The translations under genes were made by a program, and so were the position numbers. The notes beneath the pieces were generated by a model. The model made no database searches. It saw nothing but the letters and a program-made list of their open reading frames with translations, and was not told the DNA's origin. This document shows, in pieces, positions 6,433 through 12,299 of a stretch of 12,299 bases of DNA (position 1 is its first letter; each line of letters starts with the position of its first letter). Source of the DNA: Promethearchaeota archaeon (lineage in GTDB: Archaea; Asgardarchaeota; Lokiarchaeia; Sigynarchaeales; SOKP01); the NCBI GenBank assembly GCA_014729315.1, contig WJKD01000869.1, positions 1 to 12,299 of the forward strand. The letters run 5' to 3'.

Positions 6433-6867
6433 ATGCCTAAGTATAAAAAGAGACCAGAAAAGCTAACAAAATCTAAAAAACAGAGGATAAGAAAGAGAGA
6501 ACAAGAGATCTTAAAAACGATTAGGATTTCGGCTTTACTTGGTGGAATTTTTTTACTCATATCATTTCTTTTTAATGTCACACATTGGTTTGAAGATGGG
6601 ATAATCACAAAGATTATTGCTAGAGAGACTTTATGGGACATTGTTGATAATTCGATCAAAGCCTTAACAATATTATTATGTTTTTTATTCATGACGACTA
6701 GTATCGGAAATTATAAAGAATTAACAGGAAAACCATTAAAGTTATGGGAAGTAATCGTGTTAGTCGGACTATCGCTTCTCCAAACTTTTCGTAATTTTTG
6801 GGTATTTCTAATTGCTTCAATAAGTTTGGGTATTGCCGTGTTTTACTTATACTTAGTTCAAGATTGA
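6433..6867 (+). CDS. Small lysine-rich membrane protein with about four helices, function unknown
   Basis: A 144-residue protein that I do not recognise. Residues 1-30 are strongly basic (MPKYKKRPEKLTKSKK and onward), followed by probable membrane helices at about 33-49, 77-92, 105-117 and 120-142. The hydrophilic loop at 50-76 contains HWFEDG and the short loop around 93-103 is NYKELTGKPLK. The positive-inside rule puts the basic N-terminus in the cytoplasm. The start is fixed by a GGTGAT site whose bases overlap the stop of the preceding anchored surface protein, with 9 bp between the genes. The pair is therefore probably expressed together and may form a membrane complex; that is inference. 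No transporter or enzyme motif is visible. Confidence 0.75.
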   Translation: MPKYKKRPEKLTKSKKQRIRKREQEILKTIRISALLGGIFLLISFLFNVTHWFEDGIITKIIARETLWDIVDNSIKALTILLCFLFMTTSIGNYKELTGKPLKLWEVIVLVGLSLLQTFRNFWVFLIASISLGIAVFYLYLVQD

Positions 6868-6913
6868 ATCATTAGATTATTAATTTTATTATTATTCGTT
6901 CTTAATTATTAAT

Positions 6914-7672
6914 ATGTCAGATAATTTGCTATTTATTGGACACCGAGGAACTCGCGTAATATTTGACGAAAACACATATCAAGCTTTCGATAAAGCTATT
7001 GAATATGGCGCTAATTACATCGAAACGGACATAAGGAAAACCTTTGATCAAAGATTAATTCTAATACACGATGAAACTGTAGATAGAACTACAACGGGCA
7101 AAGGCCTAGTAAGAGAGATGATTTATCCCGAAATAAAAGAATTAAATACTTTAAACCAAGCTAGGAAAATACCCCTTCTAATAGACTTGTTAAAAAAATA
7201 TAGAAATACGACAAATTTCATTTTTGATCTTAAGGAAGAAAACATTCTAAATGATATTATAGGCATCATAAGGCGGTACAATTGGCTAAAGAGGAGCGCT
7301 ATAGTTAGTGGAAGAGTTCTGGATCATCTTATTACAATTAAAAAAAGATTTCCTGAAATACAAATTTGCTACAATATTACGAAAGCAAAAAAGAATAATT
7401 TAGATGATTTTTTAAAGCAAAGGGTACAAAAACCGAATCTACAGCAGATTGATCTAATAAATTTGAGATCTGAATTAATCACTCCAGAATTTATAAAAAG
7501 GTGCGATGAAAGTTGCATAACCCCTCTAGCATGGGATTTTTTAAAATATGGAGAGAGGGCGAAAACGAAAATTAAATCATTGGTAGAAATGGGGGTTAGA
7601 GGAATCCTCTTTGATGACTATCATAATATCTTAAAAGTTAAAAATTGGATAAAAGATCTTAGATTTGTTTAA
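6914..7672 (+). CDS. Glycerophosphodiester phosphodiesterase (GDPD family)
   Basis: A 252-residue cytoplasmic TIM-barrel enzyme that should split glycerophosphodiesters into glycerol phosphate and an alcohol. The catalytic block is well preserved: GHRGT (His10, Arg11), ENTYQAFDKAIEYGANYIETD (Glu19, Glu37, Asp39) and LIHDETVDRTTTGKG with His52. The usual ExK metal-site strand reads FDLKEE (Asp105, Lys107). The final signature, often a TD-P turn, is GVRGILFDDY (residues 227-236). No signal peptide is present, and the length matches cytosolic UgpQ-type enzymes. The ATG at 6914 has no Shine-Dalgarno site; a TTTTATTA tract about 25 nt upstream suggests a leaderless or nearly leaderless message, 46 bp after the previous gene. 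Its last 14 nt overlap the end of the convergent NFACT gene. In archaea the natural substrate may be a lipid-derived diester. Confidence 0.88.
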   Translation: MSDNLLFIGHRGTRVIFDENTYQAFDKAIEYGANYIETDIRKTFDQRLILIHDETVDRTTTGKGLVREMIYPEIKELNTLNQARKIPLLIDLLKKYRNTTNFIFDLKEENILNDIIGIIRRYNWLKRSAIVSGRVLDHLITIKKRFPEIQICYNITKAKKNNLDDFLKQRVQKPNLQQIDLINLRSELITPEFIKRCDESCITPLAWDFLKYGERAKTKIKSLVEMGVRGILFDDYHNILKVKNWIKDLRFV

Positions 7673-9713
7673 GGTTTGAATTACCTGGCGGTAAAACTAA
7701 AATAATGTCATCTAATGAGAGTAGATCTACCCAATTTTTCATTTCTGAGTCGTAGTCATTAACATAAAAACTTTTAATTTTTTTTGCAAGTTTTCCAACA
7801 CTCAAACCACTTTTGGAGGGAGATATTTTTAGTATTGAGGAATCGCATTGATTAGAAATTGCTTTAGTGGGTCCACAAATTATTTTTGGATAAAATATTT
7901 TATTGATCTCTCTGTTATTTGCTTCTCTCTCAATAAAAATCAAACCCACAGCTAATTCAGTCTTAACTTTTCTCAATATGTTTTTTTTACCAGATATCAT
8001 AAATGAACCCCTTGGCAAAAATTCTCCCGTTGGTGGACTCTTGGAAACTTGATCTGGTGTTACATAAAACACATCTGCTATGCCCCAGGACTCCTTCCAC
8101 GCTTGAGAATAGCTTGCTGTAAAAGTTGCTGTTTCTATTATAGTCTGTTCTGGTATTGTCTCATTTTCTGGATTTTTAATAATTACTAGGGGAGAGCCTG
8201 GAAAATTAGTATGGAAAACTAAATCGGTTGGATTTAAATATTTCTTAAAAATAGCTTCGTTTGAAGATGCATCTCTACCACCGATCACGAGGAATCTATT
8301 GCTGGATTTAAACCACCTATATTTTTCATACCACTTTTTTTTTGGTTTTTTTACCAAAAAGTCAATCTTATTTTCCAGTGAGGCTTTCTCTTCCTTTAGA
8401 GTCTTAATTTTTTTTTTTGTTTTATCTATTGCTTCAATAGTTCCTTGTATCTTTTTCTTAGCTTTTTTACCTTTACGATAAATCTCATTTGCGTTCTCTC
8501 CAATAGTCTTATTTAGATTCAAGTTTATCTCCTTTCCATTTATTTTTATAATAAGTGTTTTATTTGATGGAATAATTTTTTTAAAAAACTCGGCACCGTT
8601 CATATTCTCTTTTTTAGCGTAAGTTAACTTTTTACTTATTTCCTCCCAATTATATCCTTTAATTTGAGCATTAGAGATTACATTTAAAAGTTTTTCTAAA
8701 GCGGTGAAATGTGCGTATATAAAATCACCAAATTCATAATATTTTTCTTTTTTTTTTTTTAAGGCGCCCAGATAATTGATTTGTTGGTCGAGAATTTTCT
8801 CTTGAGCATTTATTTTATTTTTAACTTTAGAATCCTTAGCGGGAATTAATTCTTGAGAATCGAGCTTTGAAAAAAAAATATCAACAGCTTCGTTGAAACT
8901 TTCAAAATATTTATTCTCATAATCCTCGTATATTCGCATATCAAACGGGACGACACTAACTTGTTCATTAATTTCGTTATAAATAATTTGTGCTTTTATT
9001 TCACCAAATAATAAATCATTTCTTAAGCTTTTAAAGGAGGTATATAATTTTTCTATTTGAATTTCATTTAGTTTATTACTCAATAAATTTTTATCAATAT
9101 CGGCACGATAACAAATTTCTTCGCTATATACACCCGCGATATTTATATTTCTTGCCATAACTCTCACAATCTCATTTTCCGAAGTTTTTAATAAGTTATG
9201 AAACTCCTCTTTGTTTACGGATAGAAAATTTAAACCAAAAGATTCAGGATATTCGTATTTTTTATTGGCTAATATCGCCCTATTCCTAAATTTTTTATAT
9301 TTTTTTGCTACTTTTACTATATTTTGATCGTCCATTAGAACGAAGTTGCCTTTATTAAAGAGCTCCACTATGATCTTCCAAACATTATCATTGTTTTGGG
9401 TACCTAACTCAATAATAACGACCCTATCAAATTTATATTGAGAGATGTTTAAAATTCGTTTATTTTTTAGAAATTTTCTGAGATTCATAATATATTGAGT
9501 AGGATATTTAGGAATTGGATATTCGTAATTAGTTAGGTTGATTCGAGAATCCTTTTTAACAATCAAATTCTTCTTGCCAAGGTGCGTATTTATTTTAAGT
9601 ATGATTATATCTTCTACAGCGTATAGATTCGAAATTGTCCCTCCAGAGAGAATAAGGTCTAATTCTTTTATTATCGCAAATACATCAAAATTCGAAAATA
9701 CTTTTCTCGACAT
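7659..9713 (-). CDS. rqcH: NFACT-family ribosome quality control protein (RqcH/Rqc2/NEMF homologue)
   Basis: A 684-residue protein with the complete NFACT layout. The NFACT-N domain (about 1-140) has FSNFDVFAI with Asp10, HLGKKNLIVKK, and KFDRVVIIELG with Asp96-Arg97. These match the Asp...Asp-Arg residues that Rqc2/RqcH needs to place tRNA for C-terminal tailing. An HhH region follows (ARNINIAGVYSEEICYRADI, 187-206), then coiled-coil segments (about 298-345 and 410-455). The NFACT-R domain (about 458-590) carries DLVFHTNFPGSPLVIIK, the AWKESWG block and VSKSPPTGEFLPRGSFMISG, with KKN following directly, as in archaeal and eukaryotic members. The C-terminal domain ends ILVLPPGNS, also typical. 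The family recognises stalled 50S/60S subunits with peptidyl-tRNA. The ATG at 9713 is preceded by AAGGAG and no earlier in-frame ATG exists before a stop. The gene is convergent with and overlaps the GDPD gene. Confidence 0.93.
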   Translation of the reverse strand: MSRKVFSNFDVFAIIKELDLILSGGTISNLYAVEDIIILKINTHLGKKNLIVKKDSRINLTNYEYPIPKYPTQYIMNLRKFLKNKRILNISQYKFDRVVIIELGTQNNDNVWKIIVELFNKGNFVLMDDQNIVKVAKKYKKFRNRAILANKKYEYPESFGLNFLSVNKEEFHNLLKTSENEIVRVMARNINIAGVYSEEICYRADIDKNLLSNKLNEIQIEKLYTSFKSLRNDLLFGEIKAQIIYNEINEQVSVVPFDMRIYEDYENKYFESFNEAVDIFFSKLDSQELIPAKDSKVKNKINAQEKILDQQINYLGALKKKKEKYYEFGDFIYAHFTALEKLLNVISNAQIKGYNWEEISKKLTYAKKENMNGAEFFKKIIPSNKTLIIKINGKEINLNLNKTIGENANEIYRKGKKAKKKIQGTIEAIDKTKKKIKTLKEEKASLENKIDFLVKKPKKKWYEKYRWFKSSNRFLVIGGRDASSNEAIFKKYLNPTDLVFHTNFPGSPLVIIKNPENETIPEQTIIETATFTASYSQAWKESWGIADVFYVTPDQVSKSPPTGEFLPRGSFMISGKKNILRKVKTELAVGLIFIEREANNREINKIFYPKIICGPTKAISNQCDSSILKISPSKSGLSVGKLAKKIKSFYVNDYDSEMKNWVDLLSLDDIILVLPPGNSNLKQI

Positions 9714-9725
9714 AATATTAGAAAA

Positions 9726-9731
9726 CTCCTT
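9726..9731 (-). promoter_or_regulatory. Shine-Dalgarno site of the NFACT gene
   Basis: On the minus strand this is AAGGAG, 12 nt before the ATG at 9713. The spacing is slightly long but the match is strong, and it sets the start of the protein. Confidence 0.5.
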
Positions 9732-9750
9732 TCTTTCATAATATCATAAT

Positions 9751-9762
9751 GATTTTTAAAAT
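9751..9762 (-). promoter_or_regulatory. Candidate TATA box of the NFACT gene
   Basis: The minus strand reads TATTTTAAAAATC here. It predicts a transcription start near 9732, just ahead of the AAGGAG site, so a leader of about 19 nt that still includes the ribosome binding site. Confidence 0.4.
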
Positions 9763-9855
9763 AATAATCTTTAAGTAATGAAAAAATACTTATTCCCAAG
9801 AACAAGAAAATATCAGATTTGAATCATAATGTGAAAACAGTGAGATAAACTGCGA

Positions 9856-9863
9856 TATAAATA
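9856..9863 (+). promoter_or_regulatory. TATA box of unknown target
   Basis: TATAAATA in the context GCGATATAAATACATA is a near-ideal archaeal TATA element. It predicts a start point near 9885, downstream of the GTG at 9873. Either the small frame starts further in, for example at the ATG at 9990, or the transcript is a non-coding RNA or a relic. Confidence 0.4.
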
Positions 9864-9872
9864 CATAACGAT

Positions 9873-10208
9873 GTGAACGTAAGTTATAGCATACAGCGTA
9901 AGCAGTGTGAAACGATTCCAGAAAACACACAAAAAAATAAAAATAAAAAATTAATCAATTATTTTTGGCATTTTAAGGAAAGATTTAGTATGTTCGGAAA
10001 GATAATAGTTGAAGAATGGAAACAAAAGATTCTTATTCCCCCACAAAAAGTTGATCTTAACCTTGGAAAAACAAAATATAACGAATAATGGAAATGGAAA
10101 CTTACCAGGAGCGATTTAAAATTATTTAAAAATAGAAATAAAGGAAAGAATCCCGCTCCAAATGCAAATCCTTATTACATTCGATTGAACCAAACGGTAA
10201 ACGCTTGA
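9873..10208 (+). pseudogene. Interrupted small reading frame, possible decayed gene
   Basis: A GTG-started frame of 71 codons ends at TAA (10086-10088). The same frame then stays open for another 39 codons to TGA (10206-10208). The second part does not look random: it reads WKWKLTRSDLKLFKNRNKGK and then NPAPNANPYYIRLNQTVNA, with proline, asparagine and tyrosine runs. The first part contains NYFWHFKERFSMFGKIIVEE. Together they would make a basic protein of about 110 residues broken by one TAA. I do not recognise a family. It could be a pseudogene of a small DNA- or RNA-binding protein, a sequencing error at the TAA, or two unrelated chance frames. Because it is TAA, neither selenocysteine (TGA) nor pyrrolysine (TAG) recoding would explain the stop. 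Confidence 0.35.
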
Positions 10209-10259
10209 TACTAAGATACGAGCAGCCTTAATAGGTGTAACCCTTTAAAAGCATAATCC

Positions 10260-10267
10260 TTTATAAT
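10260..10267 (+). promoter_or_regulatory. TATA box of the EMC6-like gene (leaderless)
   Basis: TTTATAAT, preceded by AATCC, is centred about 29 nt before the ATG at 10293, so transcription would begin within a few bases of the start codon. There is no Shine-Dalgarno site, which fits a leaderless message. An alternative element CCCTTTAAAAG lies near 10241-10250. Confidence 0.45.
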
Positions 10268-10292
10268 AATAGATAATAATATTAAAATAATT

Positions 10293-10721
10293 ATGCCAAA
10301 GAAACGAAGCCTAAAAAAAAGAGACGTTCGAAAAAAACGACTGAAACTCTTAAAGAAAAAACAGAAGGAACATCCTGAAGTGTTCGAAGAGCTCGCCGAA
10401 AAGAAGAAGGTGAAATCCGAAAAAGAACAAAAATTAGAAACAAGACTTAAAAAAGAGACAAGATTATACTGGATAAGGGCAGTTACCGGGGCTTTAACGG
10501 GATTACTTGGGATTTTTCTTGGTCTGACTAGTTGGTGGTTATTTATCTGGATGCTGGCGTTTTGGTTAGGCTTTCCGTTCTTCGTTAGTTTTGTGATTTT
10601 TCGCTATAACTACGATAAAGAAGACTGGAATTGGAAGAACATTCTAATGCCTGGAATCGGGATCTTCTTCTTCCTTTTTATGATCATAGTTATCTTCTTT
10701 CATACAATATTCATTTTATAA
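10293..10721 (+). CDS. EMC6-like (Rab5ip family) small membrane protein with basic N-terminal extension
   Basis: A 142-residue membrane protein. Residues 1-56 are a very basic, probably helical cytoplasmic extension (MPKKRSLKKRDVRKKRLKLL and onward). Residues 60-142 form three membrane segments. Segment one, IRAVTGALTGLLGIFLGLT (61-79), resembles the first helix of EMC6, which has an RT-x-SALSG-x-x-AGILGLTG pattern. Segment two is FIWMLAFWLGFPFFVSFVIF (84-103). A hydrophilic loop YDKEDWNWKN follows, and the last segment, MPGIGIFFFLFMIIVIFFHT (119-138), sits where EMC6 has a Gly-rich start and an aromatic end. EMC6 is a subunit of the ER membrane insertase, and archaeal relatives exist that probably partner an Oxa1/EMC3-type insertase. 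The assignment rests on pattern resemblance by eye. It is a single gene with its own leaderless promoter. Confidence 0.55.
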   Translation: MPKKRSLKKRDVRKKRLKLLKKKQKEHPEVFEELAEKKKVKSEKEQKLETRLKKETRLYWIRAVTGALTGLLGIFLGLTSWWLFIWMLAFWLGFPFFVSFVIFRYNYDKEDWNWKNILMPGIGIFFFLFMIIVIFFHTIFIL

Positions 10722-10856
10722 AAAAATTTATATTGATTTCGTTTATAATCTGAATCTGTTTTAGCAGTTGTCTTCTTTTCCTAGAGCGACAAAGAGAAAT
10801 CTTATTAATTAAAGGTGTTTAGGATTGAAACACAAAAAAATAAGCTGAGATCTTAG

Positions 10857-11363
10857 TCACAGTTGTATTCTTTGCTTAATTTTTTTCTCCTTTTTTTCTT
10901 TTGTAGCAAAAATAATTTCGTCTAATTTATATATTCGATCGCAATAAATACATTGTATTTTTAGGGGTTTTTCTTCTAAAACCTTAAATTCGTAATCAAT
11001 TGGTTCCTTTTTTGAATTGGTTATGCAAGTACTATTTACGCACATTATTAATTTTCTAATTATCTTTGGTATTTTTACCTTTTTCTTTTGGATTACAGCA
11101 TAGTTTTCTATTAGTGATATAGTCGCATTAGGTGAAAGGATAGAAATTTGCTGCATCTGGATTTCGTTTAAAAATACCCCTTCAATTTTAATTATATCTT
11201 TCTTTTGATATTTTTTCGATGGTACATTAACACCTATTGTCATTAAATTGGGAGATTCGTCTAATTTTGTTAAAGATAAAATGGTTAAGGCGTATCCTGC
11301 GTCAATATGATCTATAACAGTACCTTTATGAATTCTTTCTATCTTTAATTTATCTTCGGACAT
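10857..11363 (-). CDS. pyrI: Aspartate carbamoyltransferase regulatory chain
   Basis: A 168-residue regulatory subunit of aspartate transcarbamoylase, the committed step of pyrimidine synthesis; it binds nucleotide effectors and holds catalytic trimers together. The allosteric domain begins with the signature HKGTVIDHIDAGYALTIL (residues 12-29). The zinc domain has Cys108, Cys113, Cys138 and Cys141 with spacings CxxxxC and CxxC, nearly the same numbers as in E. coli PyrI. It is slightly longer than usual because of a lysine-rich tail (KEKKEKKIKQRIQL). The ATG at 11363 follows a TTTAAAA element about 32 nt upstream, implying a very short leader. The catalytic gene pyrB, normally adjacent, is not on either side here, so it must lie elsewhere in the genome. 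Confidence 0.93.
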   Translation of the reverse strand: MSEDKLKIERIHKGTVIDHIDAGYALTILSLTKLDESPNLMTIGVNVPSKKYQKKDIIKIEGVFLNEIQMQQISILSPNATISLIENYAVIQKKKVKIPKIIRKLIMCVNSTCITNSKKEPIDYEFKVLEEKPLKIQCIYCDRIYKLDEIIFATKEKKEKKIKQRIQL

Positions 11364-11390
11364 AATATACTGAATATTAAAATTTTTGTA

Positions 11391-11400
11391 ATTTTAAAGT
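11391..11400 (-). promoter_or_regulatory. Candidate TATA box of pyrI
   Basis: The minus strand reads ACTTTAAAAT, centred about 32 nt before the ATG at 11363. It predicts a start point near 11370 and a leader of only a few bases. Confidence 0.4.
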
Positions 11401-11425
11401 ATTGAATTAAATAATCTAAAACGGG

Positions 11426-11442
11426 AAATTATTAAATAATTT
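11426..11442. repeat. 17-bp AT-only palindrome upstream of pyrI
   Basis: AAATTATT-A-AATAATTT is an exact 8-bp inverted repeat around one base, about 26 bp upstream of the pyrI TATA element. It could be an activator or repressor site, but it is made only of A and T in AT-rich DNA, so chance is a serious alternative. Confidence 0.25.
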
Positions 11443-11527
11443 TTATTAATTAATTAAGGTTTTTTAGAATCTAATTAGAACGGAAAGCGGATGCAATTTT
11501 ATTAAATTTTTTTATAATTTTAGAGTG

Positions 11528-12299
11528 TTATAGGGGGATGATAAAAACAAATAAAGAGAATAATACCGTTGAAGTAAAGAAATTAAATGTTAAATTATCG
11601 TCAATTTCGAGATCCAAATAATCCAATATGCCGATAATAAGAGCACCTATAAGAGGTATTATTAAATGTGTCTTAGGGCTTATATTAAAAGATATGCTTA
11701 AAAGAGATAGGATGATCATACCTGAAAAATACGATCCAAGCATTCCGGCAAATAATCCAATATAAGTTTTACTGCTATCTCTTATATTTTTATATTTGTG
11801 ACCTATTGTTCTTCCTATTAAATTAGCAGACATGTCGCCAAATATCGCCATAGTCATTGAAGTGCAGATAATTAATGGACCTACCGGTTGAAATAATCCG
11901 TAGAGGATTATAATAGAAAAACAACCAACGGCCATTGAGATATGAGGGCCGAGTCTCATATGCAATTCTTTTTCTCTTAATAGTTGATTTACAGGTTTTA
12001 AAGGGTATATTTTTGGTTTTAATATTCTAATGAAATCTGCTGTGAGCAATCCTATCAGAGAGATTCCGACCAAATAAACCACTAAATATTGAGTAAATAT
12101 CATTTTATTTTGTTCAATTCTATAAATTGAAAAAAATATATCTGAAATTATAGGTGGGAAAAAATTTAGTAAATACACAAAAAAATTTTTTACTAAGAAC
12201 CCAAGAGTAAAGTAAAAAAAAATAATCCCTAAGACTACAAGATGTGTTAATTTTCGATAAATATCATACTTCAGTGGTAATTCTTTACAGCGAGGGGAT
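11528..12299 (-). CDS. Polytopic CTP-dependent lipid kinase/cytidylyltransferase-like protein (Dgk1/Sec59/VTE5 superfamily), 5'-truncated
   Basis: At least 256 residues of a membrane protein whose N-terminus is beyond the right edge. The frame is open from 12298, and its first residues include KYDIYRKLTHLVVLG. That is the R-K-x-x-H signature that opens dolichol kinase, diacylglycerol kinase (CTP) and phytol kinase relatives. A GTG at 12178 is therefore internal, not the start. The catalytic core reads IFGDMSANLIGRTIGHKYKN followed by DSSKTYIGLFAG, corresponding to the GDxxA...GRxxG...KTxEG pattern but with Tyr-Ile in place of xEG. A late DLEIDDNLTFN segment matches the usual DNLT signature. 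About seven membrane helices are visible. The likely role is CTP-dependent phosphorylation of an isoprenoid alcohol, or activation of a lipid phosphate, for archaeal lipid or glycan-carrier synthesis. Which substrate is used cannot be told from sequence alone. Confidence 0.8.
   Translation of the reverse strand, partial: SPRCKELPLKYDIYRKLTHLVVLGIIFFYFTLGFLVKNFFVYLLNFFPPIISDIFFSIYRIEQNKMIFTQYLVVYLVGISLIGLLTADFIRILKPKIYPLKPVNQLLREKELHMRLGPHISMAVGCFSIIILYGLFQPVGPLIICTSMTMAIFGDMSANLIGRTIGHKYKNIRDSSKTYIGLFAGMLGSYFSGMIILSLLSISFNISPKTHLIIPLIGALIIGILDYLDLEIDDNLTFNFFTSTVLFSLFVFIIPL

Larger units (their letters stand above)
9714..10292. other. 579-bp stretch without an intact recognised gene
   Basis: This divergent region between the NFACT and EMC6-like genes holds the NFACT promoter on the left, a TATAAATA element at 9856, an interrupted reading frame (9873-10208) and the EMC6-like promoter at the right end. 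I looked for tRNA arms, box C/D signals, RNase P RNA and CRISPR-type repeats and found none convincing. A 6-bp GGAGCG/CGCTCC inverted repeat (10108-10113 with 10154-10159) flanks a 40-nt loop, too weak to call an RNA. Confidence 0.5.

Noticed and set aside
10140..10240. Possible tRNA or RNase P RNA, prompted by GGAAAG..CCCGCTCC and, on the minus strand, GGTTCAATCG
   Set aside because: The GGTTCAATC motif has no pairing T-arm stem and no matching acceptor. The GGAAAG motif lacks the conserved following TCC and its partner region. The stretch reads better as an open frame.
10830..10860. Near-palindrome CTGAGATCTTAG at the end of pyrI as a bidirectional terminator
   Set aside because: It has one mismatch and no loop, so it cannot form a normal hairpin; no T-tract follows it on either strand at the right distance.
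11446..11457. TTAATTAATTAA palindrome
   Set aside because: Low-complexity AT repeat expected by chance in this composition; no positional relation to a promoter.

Overview
The window is AT-rich DNA from an archaeon. The archaeal assignment is firm. The window holds the archaeal/eukaryotic RNase P proteins Rpp30 and Pop5, an archaeal-type zinc-binding PyrI, an NFACT (Rqc2-like) protein with archaeal/eukaryotic NFACT-R motifs and an EMC6-like membrane protein. It also shows TATA-type promoters, several probably leaderless starts, GGTGAT-type ribosome binding sites and frequent TTG starts. An Asgard (Lokiarchaeia-like) source fits the composition and gene types, but that is inference.

Left arm (1-3312, all minus strand). 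A TPP-dependent acetolactate-synthase-like enzyme runs off the left edge. Next is a probable two-gene unit in which a DUF39/COG1900 homocysteine-biosynthesis-like protein, fused to a two-cluster ferredoxin domain, is followed after 35 bp by a small VOC (methylmalonyl-CoA-epimerase-like) protein. Sulfur/amino-acid and acyl-CoA metabolism is the likely theme.

Centre left (3389-5419, plus strand). A TATA box followed by a perfect 15-bp palindrome precedes a tightly packed operon. It encodes RNase P subunits Rnp3 and Rnp2 and two unrecognised proteins, with ATGA and TTGA stop/start overlaps. The two unknowns are the best candidates for something new.

Centre (5420-7672, plus strand). A 173-bp gap with two hairpins leads to a two-gene unit: an anchored extracellular beta-sandwich (CBM9/DOMON-like) protein with an EF-hand-like loop, and a small lysine-rich four-helix membrane protein. 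A glycerophosphodiester phosphodiesterase follows. Its 3' end overlaps by 14 nt the convergent gene for the NFACT/RqcH ribosome-quality-control protein (7659-9713, minus).

Right arm (9714-12299). A 579-bp stretch without an intact recognised gene holds a TATA box and an interrupted reading frame, probably a decayed small gene. It is followed by a leaderless EMC6-like membrane protein gene (plus), a solitary pyrI (minus) and a polytopic CTP-dependent lipid kinase/cytidylyltransferase-like gene (minus) that enters from the right edge. Its true start lies outside the window. No tRNA, rRNA, CRISPR array or transposase was found.
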